DNA of 5,968 bases from an uncultured Lachnospiraceae bacterium (GCA_910578885.1 CAJTSH010000085.1:1-5968), one strand, 5' to 3'; positions 1 through 5,843 are shown, counted from the first letter of the stretch. The notes: a model not told the origin generated them from the sequence alone. A program made the numbers and translations.

Positions 1-475
1 CACTTTTACCAAACATGAAAGCACACAGGAAATGTATCAGATATATAGGGGCAGTACCTAAAAGCAGAAGCCCTATAATCTGAATGCAGCCATTTATGGA
101 AGCAAACGGAAAAAGGAGTGAAAAACAGGCAACAGCAACTACACAAAATAATAAGGAATTTATCAGTAAGAAACATATTTCCCCGATATAAACGCTTACC
201 CTTGACGGGACAGCACTCAATATAAATTGATACTGTCCTGCCCGACTTTCCTGCTGTGCAATGATTCCCACGGTGATTCCAATCAAAAACGGATATATGA
301 TACCCATCATTTCAAGAAAAGCACTTATCTTAAGTGTCCTGTCCCAATTTGAAATATGAAAATAGCCTGCAAATGCCAAAGCCAATACAAAAGGGACAAG
401 TACATAAATAACACTCAGTATAGAACGCTTCGTTTTAAGACAATTCGCTCTTATACACCTTAATATTGTTCTCAC
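1..475 (-). CDS. Lantibiotic-protection ABC transporter permease, MutG/LanG type (partial, C-terminus beyond window)
   Basis: Second membrane subunit of a LanFEG-type peptide-resistance ABC transporter. It would pair with the neighbouring permease and the ATPase to remove lantibiotic-like peptides from the cytoplasmic membrane. The frame is open from a GTG at 473-475 to the left edge, giving 158 visible residues of an expected roughly 240-250. The GTG shares its G with the TAG stop of the preceding gene (TAGTG), and an AGGAGG lies seven bases upstream inside that gene, which decides the start. Visible hydrophobic segments are at about residues 19-37, 57-73, 97-122 and 132-155. Between the second and third is the short charged stretch QQESRAGQYQFILSAVP, resembling the conserved loop of MutG/EpiG permeases. 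The assignment rests on this topology and on the operon position (ATPase, permease, permease), which is typical of the family. The missing C-terminus prevents a length check. Confidence 0.85.
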   Translation of the reverse strand, partial: MRTILRCIRANCLKTKRSILSVIYVLVPFVLALAFAGYFHISNWDRTLKISAFLEMMGIIYPFLIGITVGIIAQQESRAGQYQFILSAVPSRVSVYIGEICFLLINSLLFCVVAVACFSLLFPFASINGCIQIIGLLLLGTAPIYLIHFLCAFMFGKS

Positions 476-1224
476 TATTTTACCTCCTGCTGTGAAAAAC
501 TTTTAGCACTGAGCCTTAGCAAAGTGAAACTTAGTATCACGGAAAACAGTAATGCTAAAACAATCATCGCAACTGGCACTGGTAAATTACCTGCTTCTTC
601 AGAAACAGGTACACCGTTTGGCAATATCCCAATTGCAGGAACCATTAAACGGGATATCCAACTATACGGGCAAAAAATCCAAAACTTAGTATTCGCCAGT
701 GCTACCCCTAAGAATGAGCCTATTCCTGCATTTATCACAACTGTTGCAAATGCACCAACCTTTTTCGACAGCCACAAGCAGACTGGTATTTCCCACATAG
801 ATGCCACAATAATACAAAAGATGCCCGCTGTAGCCTGAATCAGCGATATACTGATTGGAATTTCGTAAATAAGGAAAACTGCCACGCCGCCAAGCATATT
901 CAAACTTAAGAATACTAAGTTTGCTGCAATGTCAAAAAGCAATATAACAGTCGCTTTTGCAATCCAGACATTTTCAAGCTTTATGGAAAGAGGAATAAGG
1001 CTTCTGTATTTCATCTTTCCCCCGTCCCGCTGCTCGCATATTGTACAAAGCAAAGTAAGGCAGCCTGGGAAAAGCAAAATATACCACCAGTTAAATGAAT
1101 TTTGCTGATACCACATTGGTGCAAACACATTCATAAGCAGCGTAATAACAGGGGCAAGGATAAGAAGTTTCATTACAAAAGTCCGTCTGTGTTTCATCCA
1201 TTCTGAGCGTATATATTTTTTCAT
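475..1224 (-). CDS. Lantibiotic-protection ABC transporter permease, MutE/EpiE (LanE) type
   Basis: First membrane subunit of the LanFEG-type exporter, 249 residues, the usual size for this family. I chose the ATG at 1222-1224 (MKKYIRSEW) over the longer frame from 1323. An AGGAGG sits seven bases upstream of this ATG, the N-terminus matches the family habit of a short basic amphipathic start (RSEWMKHRRTF) before the first helix, and the longer form would overlap the ATPase gene by about 95 bases. Hydrophobic segments lie at about residues 18-34, 46-62, 93-119, 127-151, 158-177 and 216-238, giving six predicted membrane spans. The loop CEQRDGGKMKYRSL after span 2 resembles the conserved E-rich loop of EpiE/MutE permeases. 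The gene starts four bases after the ATPase stop and overlaps the next permease by one base, so the three subunits are probably translationally coupled. In C. difficile the equivalent subunit belongs to CprABC. Confidence 0.88.
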   Translation of the reverse strand: MKKYIRSEWMKHRRTFVMKLLILAPVITLLMNVFAPMWYQQNSFNWWYILLFPGCLTLLCTICEQRDGGKMKYRSLIPLSIKLENVWIAKATVILLFDIAANLVFLSLNMLGGVAVFLIYEIPISISLIQATAGIFCIIVASMWEIPVCLWLSKKVGAFATVVINAGIGSFLGVALANTKFWIFCPYSWISRLMVPAIGILPNGVPVSEEAGNLPVPVAMIVLALLFSVILSFTLLRLSAKSFSQQEVK

Positions 1225-1228
1225 CCTG

Positions 1229-1924
1229 TTACCTCCTGCTTTCTTCAACGACTTTGAGAAACAGTTCCTCAAGATTTCCACTACGCTGCATTTCACCTTC
1301 ATATCCAAGCGTACCGTTTGCAATAATGCCTATGTCATCTGCAATAAGCTGTACCTCCGAAAGAATATGACTTGACAATATAACTGTTATCCCTTGCTGT
1401 GGAAATGAACGGATTAAGTTTCGCAATTCTCCGATACCAATCGGGTCTAATCCGTTTGTTGGCTCATCCAGAATTAACAAAGATGGATGATTCAGCAATG
1501 CTATTGCAATCCCCAACCGCTGTTTCATTCCCATTGAGAATTGTCCTGCCTTTTTCTTTCCTGTATTTTGCAAATCCACAATTTTTAATACATCATTTAT
1601 TCGCTGCTCTGGTAAGCCTAACAAAATAGTCCTTACTTTTAAATTTTCAAATGCCGTCAAATTTTCATATAAAGGGGGATTTTCTATCAAAGCCCCAATA
1701 TGCTTTAAGTCCTGTCTGTTCCATGCATGGCTGGCAAATTCAATCGTGCCAGATGTTGGACGGAGCATACCTGTTACCATCTTTAGGATTGTAGATTTTC
1801 CTGCCCCGTTCGGACCTAATAGTCCGTAAACACTTTTTTCCCGTACGTGGATTGATACATCCGTTACAGCTGAATGTTTTCCAAAATTCCTACTAAGATT
1901 TGTTGTTTTCAATATGAAATCCAT
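1229..1924 (-). CDS. Lantibiotic-protection ABC transporter ATP-binding subunit (LanF/CprA/BcrA type)
   Basis: Cytoplasmic ATPase that powers a peptide-antibiotic resistance exporter, 231 residues. Motifs in order are Walker A GPNGAGKS (37-44), the segment ALIENPPLYENLTAFENL with Glu81 at the usual Q-loop position, the degenerate signature FSMGMKQ (129-135), Walker B LLILDEP (149-155) and the switch histidine in SSH (186). A glutamate in place of the Q-loop glutamine (an E-loop) is a described hallmark of LanF immunity ATPases, which favours this subgroup over generic ABC-2 exporters. I chose the ATG at 1922-1924 because AAGGA lies about nine bases upstream. Another ATG nine bases earlier is too close to that site, and a longer frame from 1987 lacks an obvious ribosome binding site. 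The C-terminus ends in Arg-Arg encoded by AGGAGG, which is also the Shine-Dalgarno of the next gene. BcrA-type bacitracin exporters are the main alternative, but the two separate permeases argue for LanFEG. Confidence 0.92.
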   Translation of the reverse strand: MDFILKTTNLSRNFGKHSAVTDVSIHVREKSVYGLLGPNGAGKSTILKMVTGMLRPTSGTIEFASHAWNRQDLKHIGALIENPPLYENLTAFENLKVRTILLGLPEQRINDVLKIVDLQNTGKKKAGQFSMGMKQRLGIAIALLNHPSLLILDEPTNGLDPIGIGELRNLIRSFPQQGITVILSSHILSEVQLIADDIGIIANGTLGYEGEMQRSGNLEELFLKVVEESRR

Positions 1925-1963
1925 AGTGTTCATTTCCTTTCTTGATTTTGATAGGAAAAGGGT

Positions 1964-1973
1964 ACTGTACAGT
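1964..1973. promoter_or_regulatory. Perfect 10-bp palindrome upstream of the ABC transporter operon (operator candidate)
   Basis: ACTGTACAGT is a perfect palindrome lying 40 bases before the ATPase start codon. It sits a few bases downstream of a weak promoter-like pair, TTGAAT (2004-2009) and TGAAAT (1981-1986), 17 bases apart, so it would cover the first transcribed bases. A dimeric repressor or response regulator could bind here. No known operator consensus is matched with confidence, and a 10-bp palindrome may occur by chance. Confidence 0.3.
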
Positions 1974-1980
1974 TTTGAAG

Positions 1981-2009
1981 ATTTCATAAAGATATACCAT
2001 TTTATTCAA
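1981..2009 (-). promoter_or_regulatory. Weak candidate promoter of the lanFEG-type operon
   Basis: On the minus strand TTGAAT (2004-2009) is followed after 17 bases by TGAAAT (1981-1986). The -35 box is good and the -10 box is poor. The overlapping TATGAA at 1983-1988 would give only 15 bases of spacing. It is correctly placed about 57 bases before the ATPase start codon. If it is not used, the operon may depend on read-through from the promoter at 2683-2711. Confidence 0.3.
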
Positions 2010-2025
2010 CATTTTATATACAGAG

Positions 2026-2049
2026 GGAGCAAGGAAATATCCTCGCCCC
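2026..2049 (-). other. Stem-loop between the tnpV remnant and the ABC transporter operon
   Basis: In RNA read from the minus strand, the 10-base arm at 2040-2049 (GGGGCGAGGA) pairs with the arm at 2026-2035 (TCCTTGCTCC) through ten pairs, two of them G-U, around a four-base loop. No U-run follows, so it is not a standard intrinsic terminator. On the plus strand the two wobbles become mismatches, which suggests the minus transcript is the relevant one. It could be a pause site, a processing site or a remnant of the mobile element. Confidence 0.4.
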
Positions 2050-2074
2050 TGATTATTATTTGCAATATATAAAT

Positions 2075-2353
2075 CTATGAATATATGATTTCCCTTTCCA
2101 CAACTTCCCTTGCACAAGCCCACACATTATTGTGCCGCCCTGTCCATTCTAAGGCGTTTTCTTCCTTTAGCTGTTCCGTTATGCCCTGCGCCTGTTTCAT
2201 GCCCTCTATGAGCCTTTCAAAGCGTTCCTGCGCCTGCCTGTCGATGTCGGCAAGGTAAGTGTTCAGCCTGCCGCTTGTGAGCAGATTGGTGTATGTAACC
2301 CTGCGGTATTGCTTCAGATAGTCCAGATGCCGCTGTCCCCATGTGCCTATCCC
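2075..2353 (-). pseudogene. tnpV: TnpV-family transposon protein, 5'-truncated remnant
   Basis: The frame encodes 92 residues ending in REVVEREIIYS and a TAG stop. I recognise the C-terminal part of TnpV, a small accessory protein of unknown function found in Tn4451- and Tn1549-like mobile elements of Clostridia. The pattern is typical: GTWGQRHLDYLKQYRR, then YTNLLTSGRLNTYLADID, QAQERFERLIEGM, GITEQLKEENALEW and a closing IIYS. The front is missing. Reading upstream, the frame meets a TGA at 2354-2356, and no ATG, GTG or TTG precedes the conserved block, so the normal N-terminal 20-30 residues are gone. The 5' break coincides with the end of the 40-codon ORF upstream, which suggests a deletion joined two genes here. 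Base composition is visibly richer in G+C than the transporter operon on its left, consistent with foreign origin. It is almost certainly not expressed as a normal protein. Confidence 0.85.
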
Positions 2354-2469
2354 TCATCCTTACTGTCTTTTTGATAACTGGCATCAGCCTGTAACAGTTT
2401 CAATACGGATTCGTCTTTTAATTTCTCTACTGCTATCTTCACCAGTTCTTTAAATTTCTTATCGTACAT
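2347..2469 (-). CDS. Small 40-aa ORF, probably the truncated front of a mobile-element gene
   Basis: ATG at 2467-2469 opens a 40-codon frame (MYDKKFKELVKIAVEKLKDE, then SVLKLLQADASYQKDSKDEG) closed by TAG at 2347-2349. The ATG overlaps the TGA of the preceding 62-aa gene by one base (TGATG), and a purine-rich GGGGGAAG lies just upstream, so translation by coupling is plausible. The sequence is acidic-basic and predicted helical, with no membrane segment or signal peptide. I do not recognise a named domain. It resembles the start of small helical proteins carried by clostridial conjugative elements, and its polar end stops abruptly at the point where headless tnpV sequence begins. I therefore infer that this is the surviving N-terminal piece of a longer gene rather than a natural 40-residue protein. 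A genuine microprotein is possible but less likely. Confidence 0.5.
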   Translation of the reverse strand: MYDKKFKELVKIAVEKLKDESVLKLLQADASYQKDSKDEG

Positions 2470-2657
2470 CACTTCCCCCTGCCAGTTCTACCCTTAATTT
2501 TTTTTATAGGTGCATGGATAACCTTAAAAATAAGTTCGTCAACGCAGTCTGTATATCTGCCCTGCTGTATGAGCTGATTTTTCAGTTCCACAAGGCTATG
2601 TAGCAAAATGCTCCGTTCCCCACTGTCCACATACAAATGATTTTTCTTTTCTCTCAT
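2469..2657 (-). CDS. Conserved-looking 62-aa small protein of a mobile element, function unknown
   Basis: A 62-residue protein beginning MREKKNHLYVDSGERSILLH and ending in a basic tail (IKKIKGRTGRGK). I chose the ATG at 2655-2657 because a GGATGGTGG purine stretch lies just upstream and the near-consensus promoter at 2683-2711 would start transcription only about 20 bases before it. The frame extends to 2729, but the promoter boxes lie inside that extension. The pattern of a short basic start, a helix containing SLVELKNQLIQQGRYTDCVDELI and a basic tail resembles small proteins of unknown function common in mobile elements of Lachnospiraceae. I recall this type but can assign no function. It has no membrane segment. 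It leads a short transcription unit with the 40-aa ORF and the tnpV remnant downstream. The basic ends would suit nucleic acid binding, but that is inference only. Confidence 0.7.
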   Translation of the reverse strand: MREKKNHLYVDSGERSILLHSLVELKNQLIQQGRYTDCVDELIFKVIHAPIKKIKGRTGRGK

Positions 2658-2682
2658 AAGTCCACCATCCTTTTTTGATTTC

Positions 2683-2711
2683 ATTATATAGACGGATAGT
2701 AGAATGTTCAA
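2683..2711 (-). promoter_or_regulatory. Near-consensus sigma-A promoter of the mobile-element remnant
   Basis: On the minus strand TTGAAC (2706-2711) and a perfect TATAAT (2683-2688) are separated by exactly 17 bases. Transcription should begin near 2676, about 20 bases before the start codon of the 62-aa gene. It is the best promoter in the window. No intrinsic terminator is visible between it and the lanFEG-type operon, so it may also contribute transcripts to that operon. Confidence 0.75.
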
Positions 2712-2727
2712 ATCTGCAAATTGGGTC

Positions 2728-2767
2728 AAAAAAATAAGCGTACCACTATTTCTAATGATACGCTTAT
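2728..2767 (-). terminator. Strong intrinsic terminator downstream of ppdK and the gene tail
   Basis: Read on the minus strand, the arm AUAAGCGUAUCA (2756-2767) pairs with UGGUACGCUUAU (2734-2745) as a 12-bp stem with a single U-G wobble and a 10-base loop. Six further U residues (2728-2733) follow directly. It separates ppdK transcripts from the small-gene unit, whose promoter starts only about 17 bases further on. The plus-strand side lacks a comparable U-run. Confidence 0.85.
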
Positions 2768-2773
2768 GATTAT

Positions 2774-2894
2774 TTAGATATAAACATCAACGGTCAAATC
2801 TTCCCATTGATTTTTTCTAAGATAGCCACCATTCGCCCTGCGGAAAGCCTGTGCTTCCTCAAAACTTATGGTAAAAGTCCAGAATGGTTTTCGC
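2774..2894 (-). pseudogene. Unidentified gene tail directly after ppdK, probable mobile-element fragment
   Basis: After the ppdK stop, another frame stays open and encodes a protein-like tail of about 40 residues (KPFWTFTISFEEAQAFRRAN and onward to QWEDLTVDVYI) closed by TAA at 2774-2776, just before the terminator. Its aromatic and amphipathic make-up looks like a real folded C-terminus rather than chance translation. There is no start codon with a ribosome binding site outside ppdK: upstream, this frame runs into ppdK, where the translation becomes an out-of-frame shadow. I infer the 3' end of a foreign gene joined to the ppdK end, perhaps a few codons inside it, since a good match to the style of this peptide (LYHKDRRKPFW) begins at about 2906. 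I do not recognise the family. A chance open frame remains possible. Confidence 0.4.
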
Positions 2895-5522
2895 CTATCT
2901 TTGTGATATAGCCGCCTGTGCCGCTGCCAATCTCGCAATCGGTACACGGAACGGTGAGCAGGATACATAATCCAAGCCAATCTTGTGGCAGAACTCAACA
3001 GAAGAAGGATCTCCGCCGTGCTCTCCACAGATACCAACATGCAGTTTCGGATTAACCGGCTTGCCAAGCTTAATTGCTGTCTCCATCAATTTACCAACGC
3101 CAGTCTGGTCAAGTTTTGCAAACGGATCGTTCTCGAAAATTTTAGCATCATAGTAAGCATCTAAGAACTTACCGGAATCATCACGGGAGAATCCGAATGT
3201 CATCTGTGTCAGGTCATTTGTACCGAAGCAGAAGAAATCAGCGTCTGTTGCGATTTCATCAGCAGTCAATGCTGCTCTTGGAATCTCGATCATTGTACCT
3301 ACTTCATACTCAAGATTTACGCCTGCTGCTGCGATTTCAGCATCTGCGGTCTCAACAACGATCTTCTTCACATATTTTAACTCTTTGATTTCACATACAA
3401 GCGGAATCATGATTTCAGGTTTTACTGTCCAGTCGGAATGAGCCTTCTGAACATTGATTGCTGCACGGATAACAGCTTTTGTCTGCATCTTGGCAATTTC
3501 CGGATAGGTAACTGCAAGACGGCATCCTCTGTGTCCCATCATCGGGTTAAATTCATGCAGGGAATCAATCAATGTCTTAATCTCTTCAACTGACTTGCCC
3601 TGTGCATCTGCAAGTTTCTTAACATCAGCTTCCTCAGTAGGAACGAACTCATGAAGAGGAGGATCTAAGAAACGGATGGTAACCGGGTTGCCTTCCAGCG
3701 CTTCGTATAATGCTTCGAAGTCTCCCTGCTGATAAGGCAGAATCTTCTCAAGAGCAGCTTCTCTCTCTTCTACTGTATCGGAGCAGATCATCTCACGGAA
3801 TGCTGCAATTCTGTCTTCCTCAAAGAACATATGCTCTGTACGGCAAAGACCGATACCTTCTGCGCCAAGCTCACGAGCCTTCTTAGCGTCTGCAGGAGTA
3901 TCTGCATTGGTACGAACCTTTAATGTTCTATATTTGTCTGCCCAAGCCATAATTCTTCCGAACTCACCGGCGATAGTAGCATCAACAGTAGGGATTGCAC
4001 CGTCATAAATGTTACCTGTAGAACCATCGATAGATATGAAATCTCCCTCATGATACTCTTTGCCAGCTAAAGTAAATTTCTTATTTTCTTCATCCATAGC
4101 GATATCGCCGCATCCAGATACACAGCATGTACCCATACCACGTGCAACAACGGCTGCATGGCTTGTCATACCACCACGAACTGTTAAGATACCCTGAGAA
4201 GCCTTCATACCAGTGATATCTTCCGGAGATGTCTCAAGACGAACAAGAACAACCTTCTCGCCTTTTGCATTCCAAGCCTCTGCATCTTCAGCAGAGAATA
4301 CGATTTTACCGCAAGCAGCTCCAGGAGAAGCTCCAAGTCCTTTTCCTACTGGAGTAGCAGCCTTCAATGCAGCGGCATCAAACTGCGGATGTAACAAGGT
4401 ATCTAAGTTACGAGGATCGATCATAGCAACTGCTTCTTCCTCTGTTCTCATTCCCTCATCAACCAAATCGCAGGCAATCTTTAAAGCAGCCTGAGCTGTT
4501 CTCTTACCATTACGTGTCTGCAGCATATAAAGTTTCTCATTCTCAACAGTAAACTCCATATCCTGCATATCTCTATAGTGATTCTCAAGTGTTGCACAAA
4601 CCTCTTTGAACTGTGCAAATGCTTCCGGGAATTTCTCTTCCATCTGAGCGATAGGCATAGGAGTACGAACTCCGGCAACAACGTCCTCACCCTGTGCATT
4701 GGTAAGGAACTCACCCATCAGCTTCTTCTCGCCAGTAGCAGGATCACGGGTAAATGCAACACCAGTACCACAATCATCACCCATGTTACCAAATGCCATA
4801 CTCTGTACGTTTACAGCAGTACCCCAAGAATACGGAATATCGTTGTCACGGCGATATACATTCGCACGAGGGTTGTCCCAGGAACGGAATACAGCCTTAA
4901 CTGCTCCCATCAGCTGCTCCTTCGGATCATCCGGGAAGTCCTCGCCGATTTTCTCTTTGTACTCAGCCTTGAACTGAGATGCAAGCTCTTTCAAATCATC
5001 TGCTGTAAGCTCAACGTCCTGCGTTACGCCTCTGTCAGCTTTCATCTTATCAATCAGCTCTTCGAAGTATTTCTTACCAACTTCCATAACTACGTCAGAA
5101 TACATCTGGATAAATCTTCTGTAGCAGTCCCAAGCCCAACGTGCATTTCCAGATTTCTCAGCAATTACATTTACAACAGTCTCGTTGAGACCGAGATTCA
5201 AGATTGTGTCCATCATACCAGGCATAGAAGCTCTTGCACCGGAACGAACAGATACCAGAAGCGGATTCTCGGTATCACCGAATTTCTTTCCTGTAATCTC
5301 TTCCATCTTTCCAATGTACTCATTGATCTGTGCCTGAATTTCTTCATTAATCTGGCGTCCATCCTCATAATACTGAGTACAAGCTTCTGTTGTAATTGTG
5401 AATCCCTGCGGCACCGGAAGACCTAAACTGGTCATTTCTGCAAGGTTAGCGCCTTTTCCTCCAAGGAGTTCACGCATGTTTGCATTTCCCTCTTTGAAGA
5501 GATAAACCCATTTGTTTGCCAT
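2895..5522 (-). CDS. ppdK: Pyruvate, phosphate dikinase
   Basis: Catalyses the reversible conversion of ATP, phosphate and pyruvate to AMP, pyrophosphate and phosphoenolpyruvate in the cytoplasm. In anaerobes it can serve glycolysis (PEP to pyruvate, recovering energy from PPi) or gluconeogenesis. The 875 residues match the 874-residue Clostridium symbiosum enzyme in length and numbering. The N-terminal ATP-grasp domain has GGKGANLAEM (21-30) and the nucleotide-site Arg337 in QTRNGKR. The swivelling phosphohistidine domain has GGMTSHAAVVARG with catalytic His455 and, next to it, the Thr453 position targeted by PPDK regulatory proteins in some organisms. The C-terminal TIM barrel has Arg561 (CRTEH), Arg617, metal ligands Glu746 and Asp770, and the acid/base Cys832 in GICGEHGGDPSS. 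The start is fixed by AGGAGG nine bases upstream (5532-5537). The C-terminus closes with ARLAAAQAAISQR, so the gene is intact, although its last few codons may lie at a recombination junction. It is probably monocistronic, with a terminator at 2728-2767. Confidence 0.98.
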   Translation of the reverse strand: MANKWVYLFKEGNANMRELLGGKGANLAEMTSLGLPVPQGFTITTEACTQYYEDGRQINEEIQAQINEYIGKMEEITGKKFGDTENPLLVSVRSGARASMPGMMDTILNLGLNETVVNVIAEKSGNARWAWDCYRRFIQMYSDVVMEVGKKYFEELIDKMKADRGVTQDVELTADDLKELASQFKAEYKEKIGEDFPDDPKEQLMGAVKAVFRSWDNPRANVYRRDNDIPYSWGTAVNVQSMAFGNMGDDCGTGVAFTRDPATGEKKLMGEFLTNAQGEDVVAGVRTPMPIAQMEEKFPEAFAQFKEVCATLENHYRDMQDMEFTVENEKLYMLQTRNGKRTAQAALKIACDLVDEGMRTEEEAVAMIDPRNLDTLLHPQFDAAALKAATPVGKGLGASPGAACGKIVFSAEDAEAWNAKGEKVVLVRLETSPEDITGMKASQGILTVRGGMTSHAAVVARGMGTCCVSGCGDIAMDEENKKFTLAGKEYHEGDFISIDGSTGNIYDGAIPTVDATIAGEFGRIMAWADKYRTLKVRTNADTPADAKKARELGAEGIGLCRTEHMFFEEDRIAAFREMICSDTVEEREAALEKILPYQQGDFEALYEALEGNPVTIRFLDPPLHEFVPTEEADVKKLADAQGKSVEEIKTLIDSLHEFNPMMGHRGCRLAVTYPEIAKMQTKAVIRAAINVQKAHSDWTVKPEIMIPLVCEIKELKYVKKIVVETADAEIAAAGVNLEYEVGTMIEIPRAALTADEIATDADFFCFGTNDLTQMTFGFSRDDSGKFLDAYYDAKIFENDPFAKLDQTGVGKLMETAIKLGKPVNPKLHVGICGEHGGDPSSVEFCHKIGLDYVSCSPFRVPIARLAAAQAAISQR

Positions 5523-5653
5523 TTGACAATTCCTCCTACATATTTACTTTGGTTTATTGATATATGTGAACACCGCCTGTCATCAACGCACAGTTGATAT
5601 CCACAATGTCACCCAATGAATGCGCCGGTTCCTAAAACTACATTTAAGCGCAC
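5523..5653 (-). promoter_or_regulatory. ppdK 5' leader with two small predicted stems
   Basis: If transcription begins near 5653, ppdK carries a leader of about 130 bases. Its first bases can form a stem, TGCGC (5648-5652) with GCGCA (5621-5625), closing a 22-base loop. Further down, ATCAAC (5593-5598) pairs with GTTGAT (5582-5587) around a five-base loop, extendable by one wobble pair. Neither stem is followed by a U-run and neither hides the AGGAGG at 5532-5537. I recognise no known riboswitch or T-box motif. The stretch holds no credible ORF. Confidence 0.4.
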
Positions 5654-5659
5654 ACATTT

Positions 5660-5687
5660 ATTTTATCATAATTTTGGATATAAGCAA
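5660..5687 (-). promoter_or_regulatory. Candidate ppdK promoter
   Basis: On the minus strand TTGCTT (5682-5687) and TAAAAT (5660-5665) are 16 bases apart, in an A+T-rich setting. This is a moderate sigma-A match and lies about 140 bases before the ppdK start codon. The spacing is one base short of ideal. The upstream candidate at 5815-5843 is an alternative or additional start. Confidence 0.5.
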
Positions 5688-5814
5688 CCATTTTTTGCAA
5701 TAACAGGAAAAAAGTAGAGAGTTGCTCAGCTTTTCCCATTCGTCTTTTGCTTTGAAAATCAGCTGACACAGTACCAAAATCCTGAACTGCTTCACCCGAT
5801 ACTAAGTATACCCA

Positions 5815-5843
5815 ATCATACGCAGGTTTTTTCACACTTTCAA
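5815..5843 (-). promoter_or_regulatory. Second candidate promoter upstream of ppdK, with palindrome at its start site
   Basis: On the minus strand TTGAAA (5838-5843) and TATGAT (5815-5820) are exactly 17 bases apart, one mismatch each from consensus. The predicted start near 5808 falls within an 11-base perfect inverted repeat, ATACT-A-AGTAT (5799-5809), placed like an operator. A transcript from here would either give ppdK a leader of nearly 290 bases or make a small RNA. No convincing terminator is seen before ppdK. Confidence 0.45.

Noticed and set aside
1893..2123. 76-codon minus-strand frame overlapping the tnpV end and the ATPase start
   Set aside because: It crosses the tnpV stop, the intergenic hairpin and the beginning of the ATPase gene in a different frame. 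It has no Shine-Dalgarno sequence and is best explained as chance.
2774..3067. Full 97-codon frame overlapping the ppdK end as a real gene
   Set aside because: Most of it is the out-of-frame shadow of conserved ppdK codons and it has no ribosome binding site. Only the part after the ppdK stop looks protein-like, and that is reported as a fragment.
4578..5426. Long 282-codon open frame on the plus strand opposite ppdK
   Set aside because: It lies wholly antisense to a certain, highly conserved enzyme gene. Its translation is rich in Ser, Cys, Leu and Thr as expected for a shadow frame, and no ribosome binding site or recognisable domain is present.
5523..5653. T-box or known riboswitch in the ppdK leader
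   Set aside because: A GGAACCGGCG stretch recalls the T-box core only superficially. The conserved AGGGUGG part, the specifier stem and a terminator hairpin are all absent.
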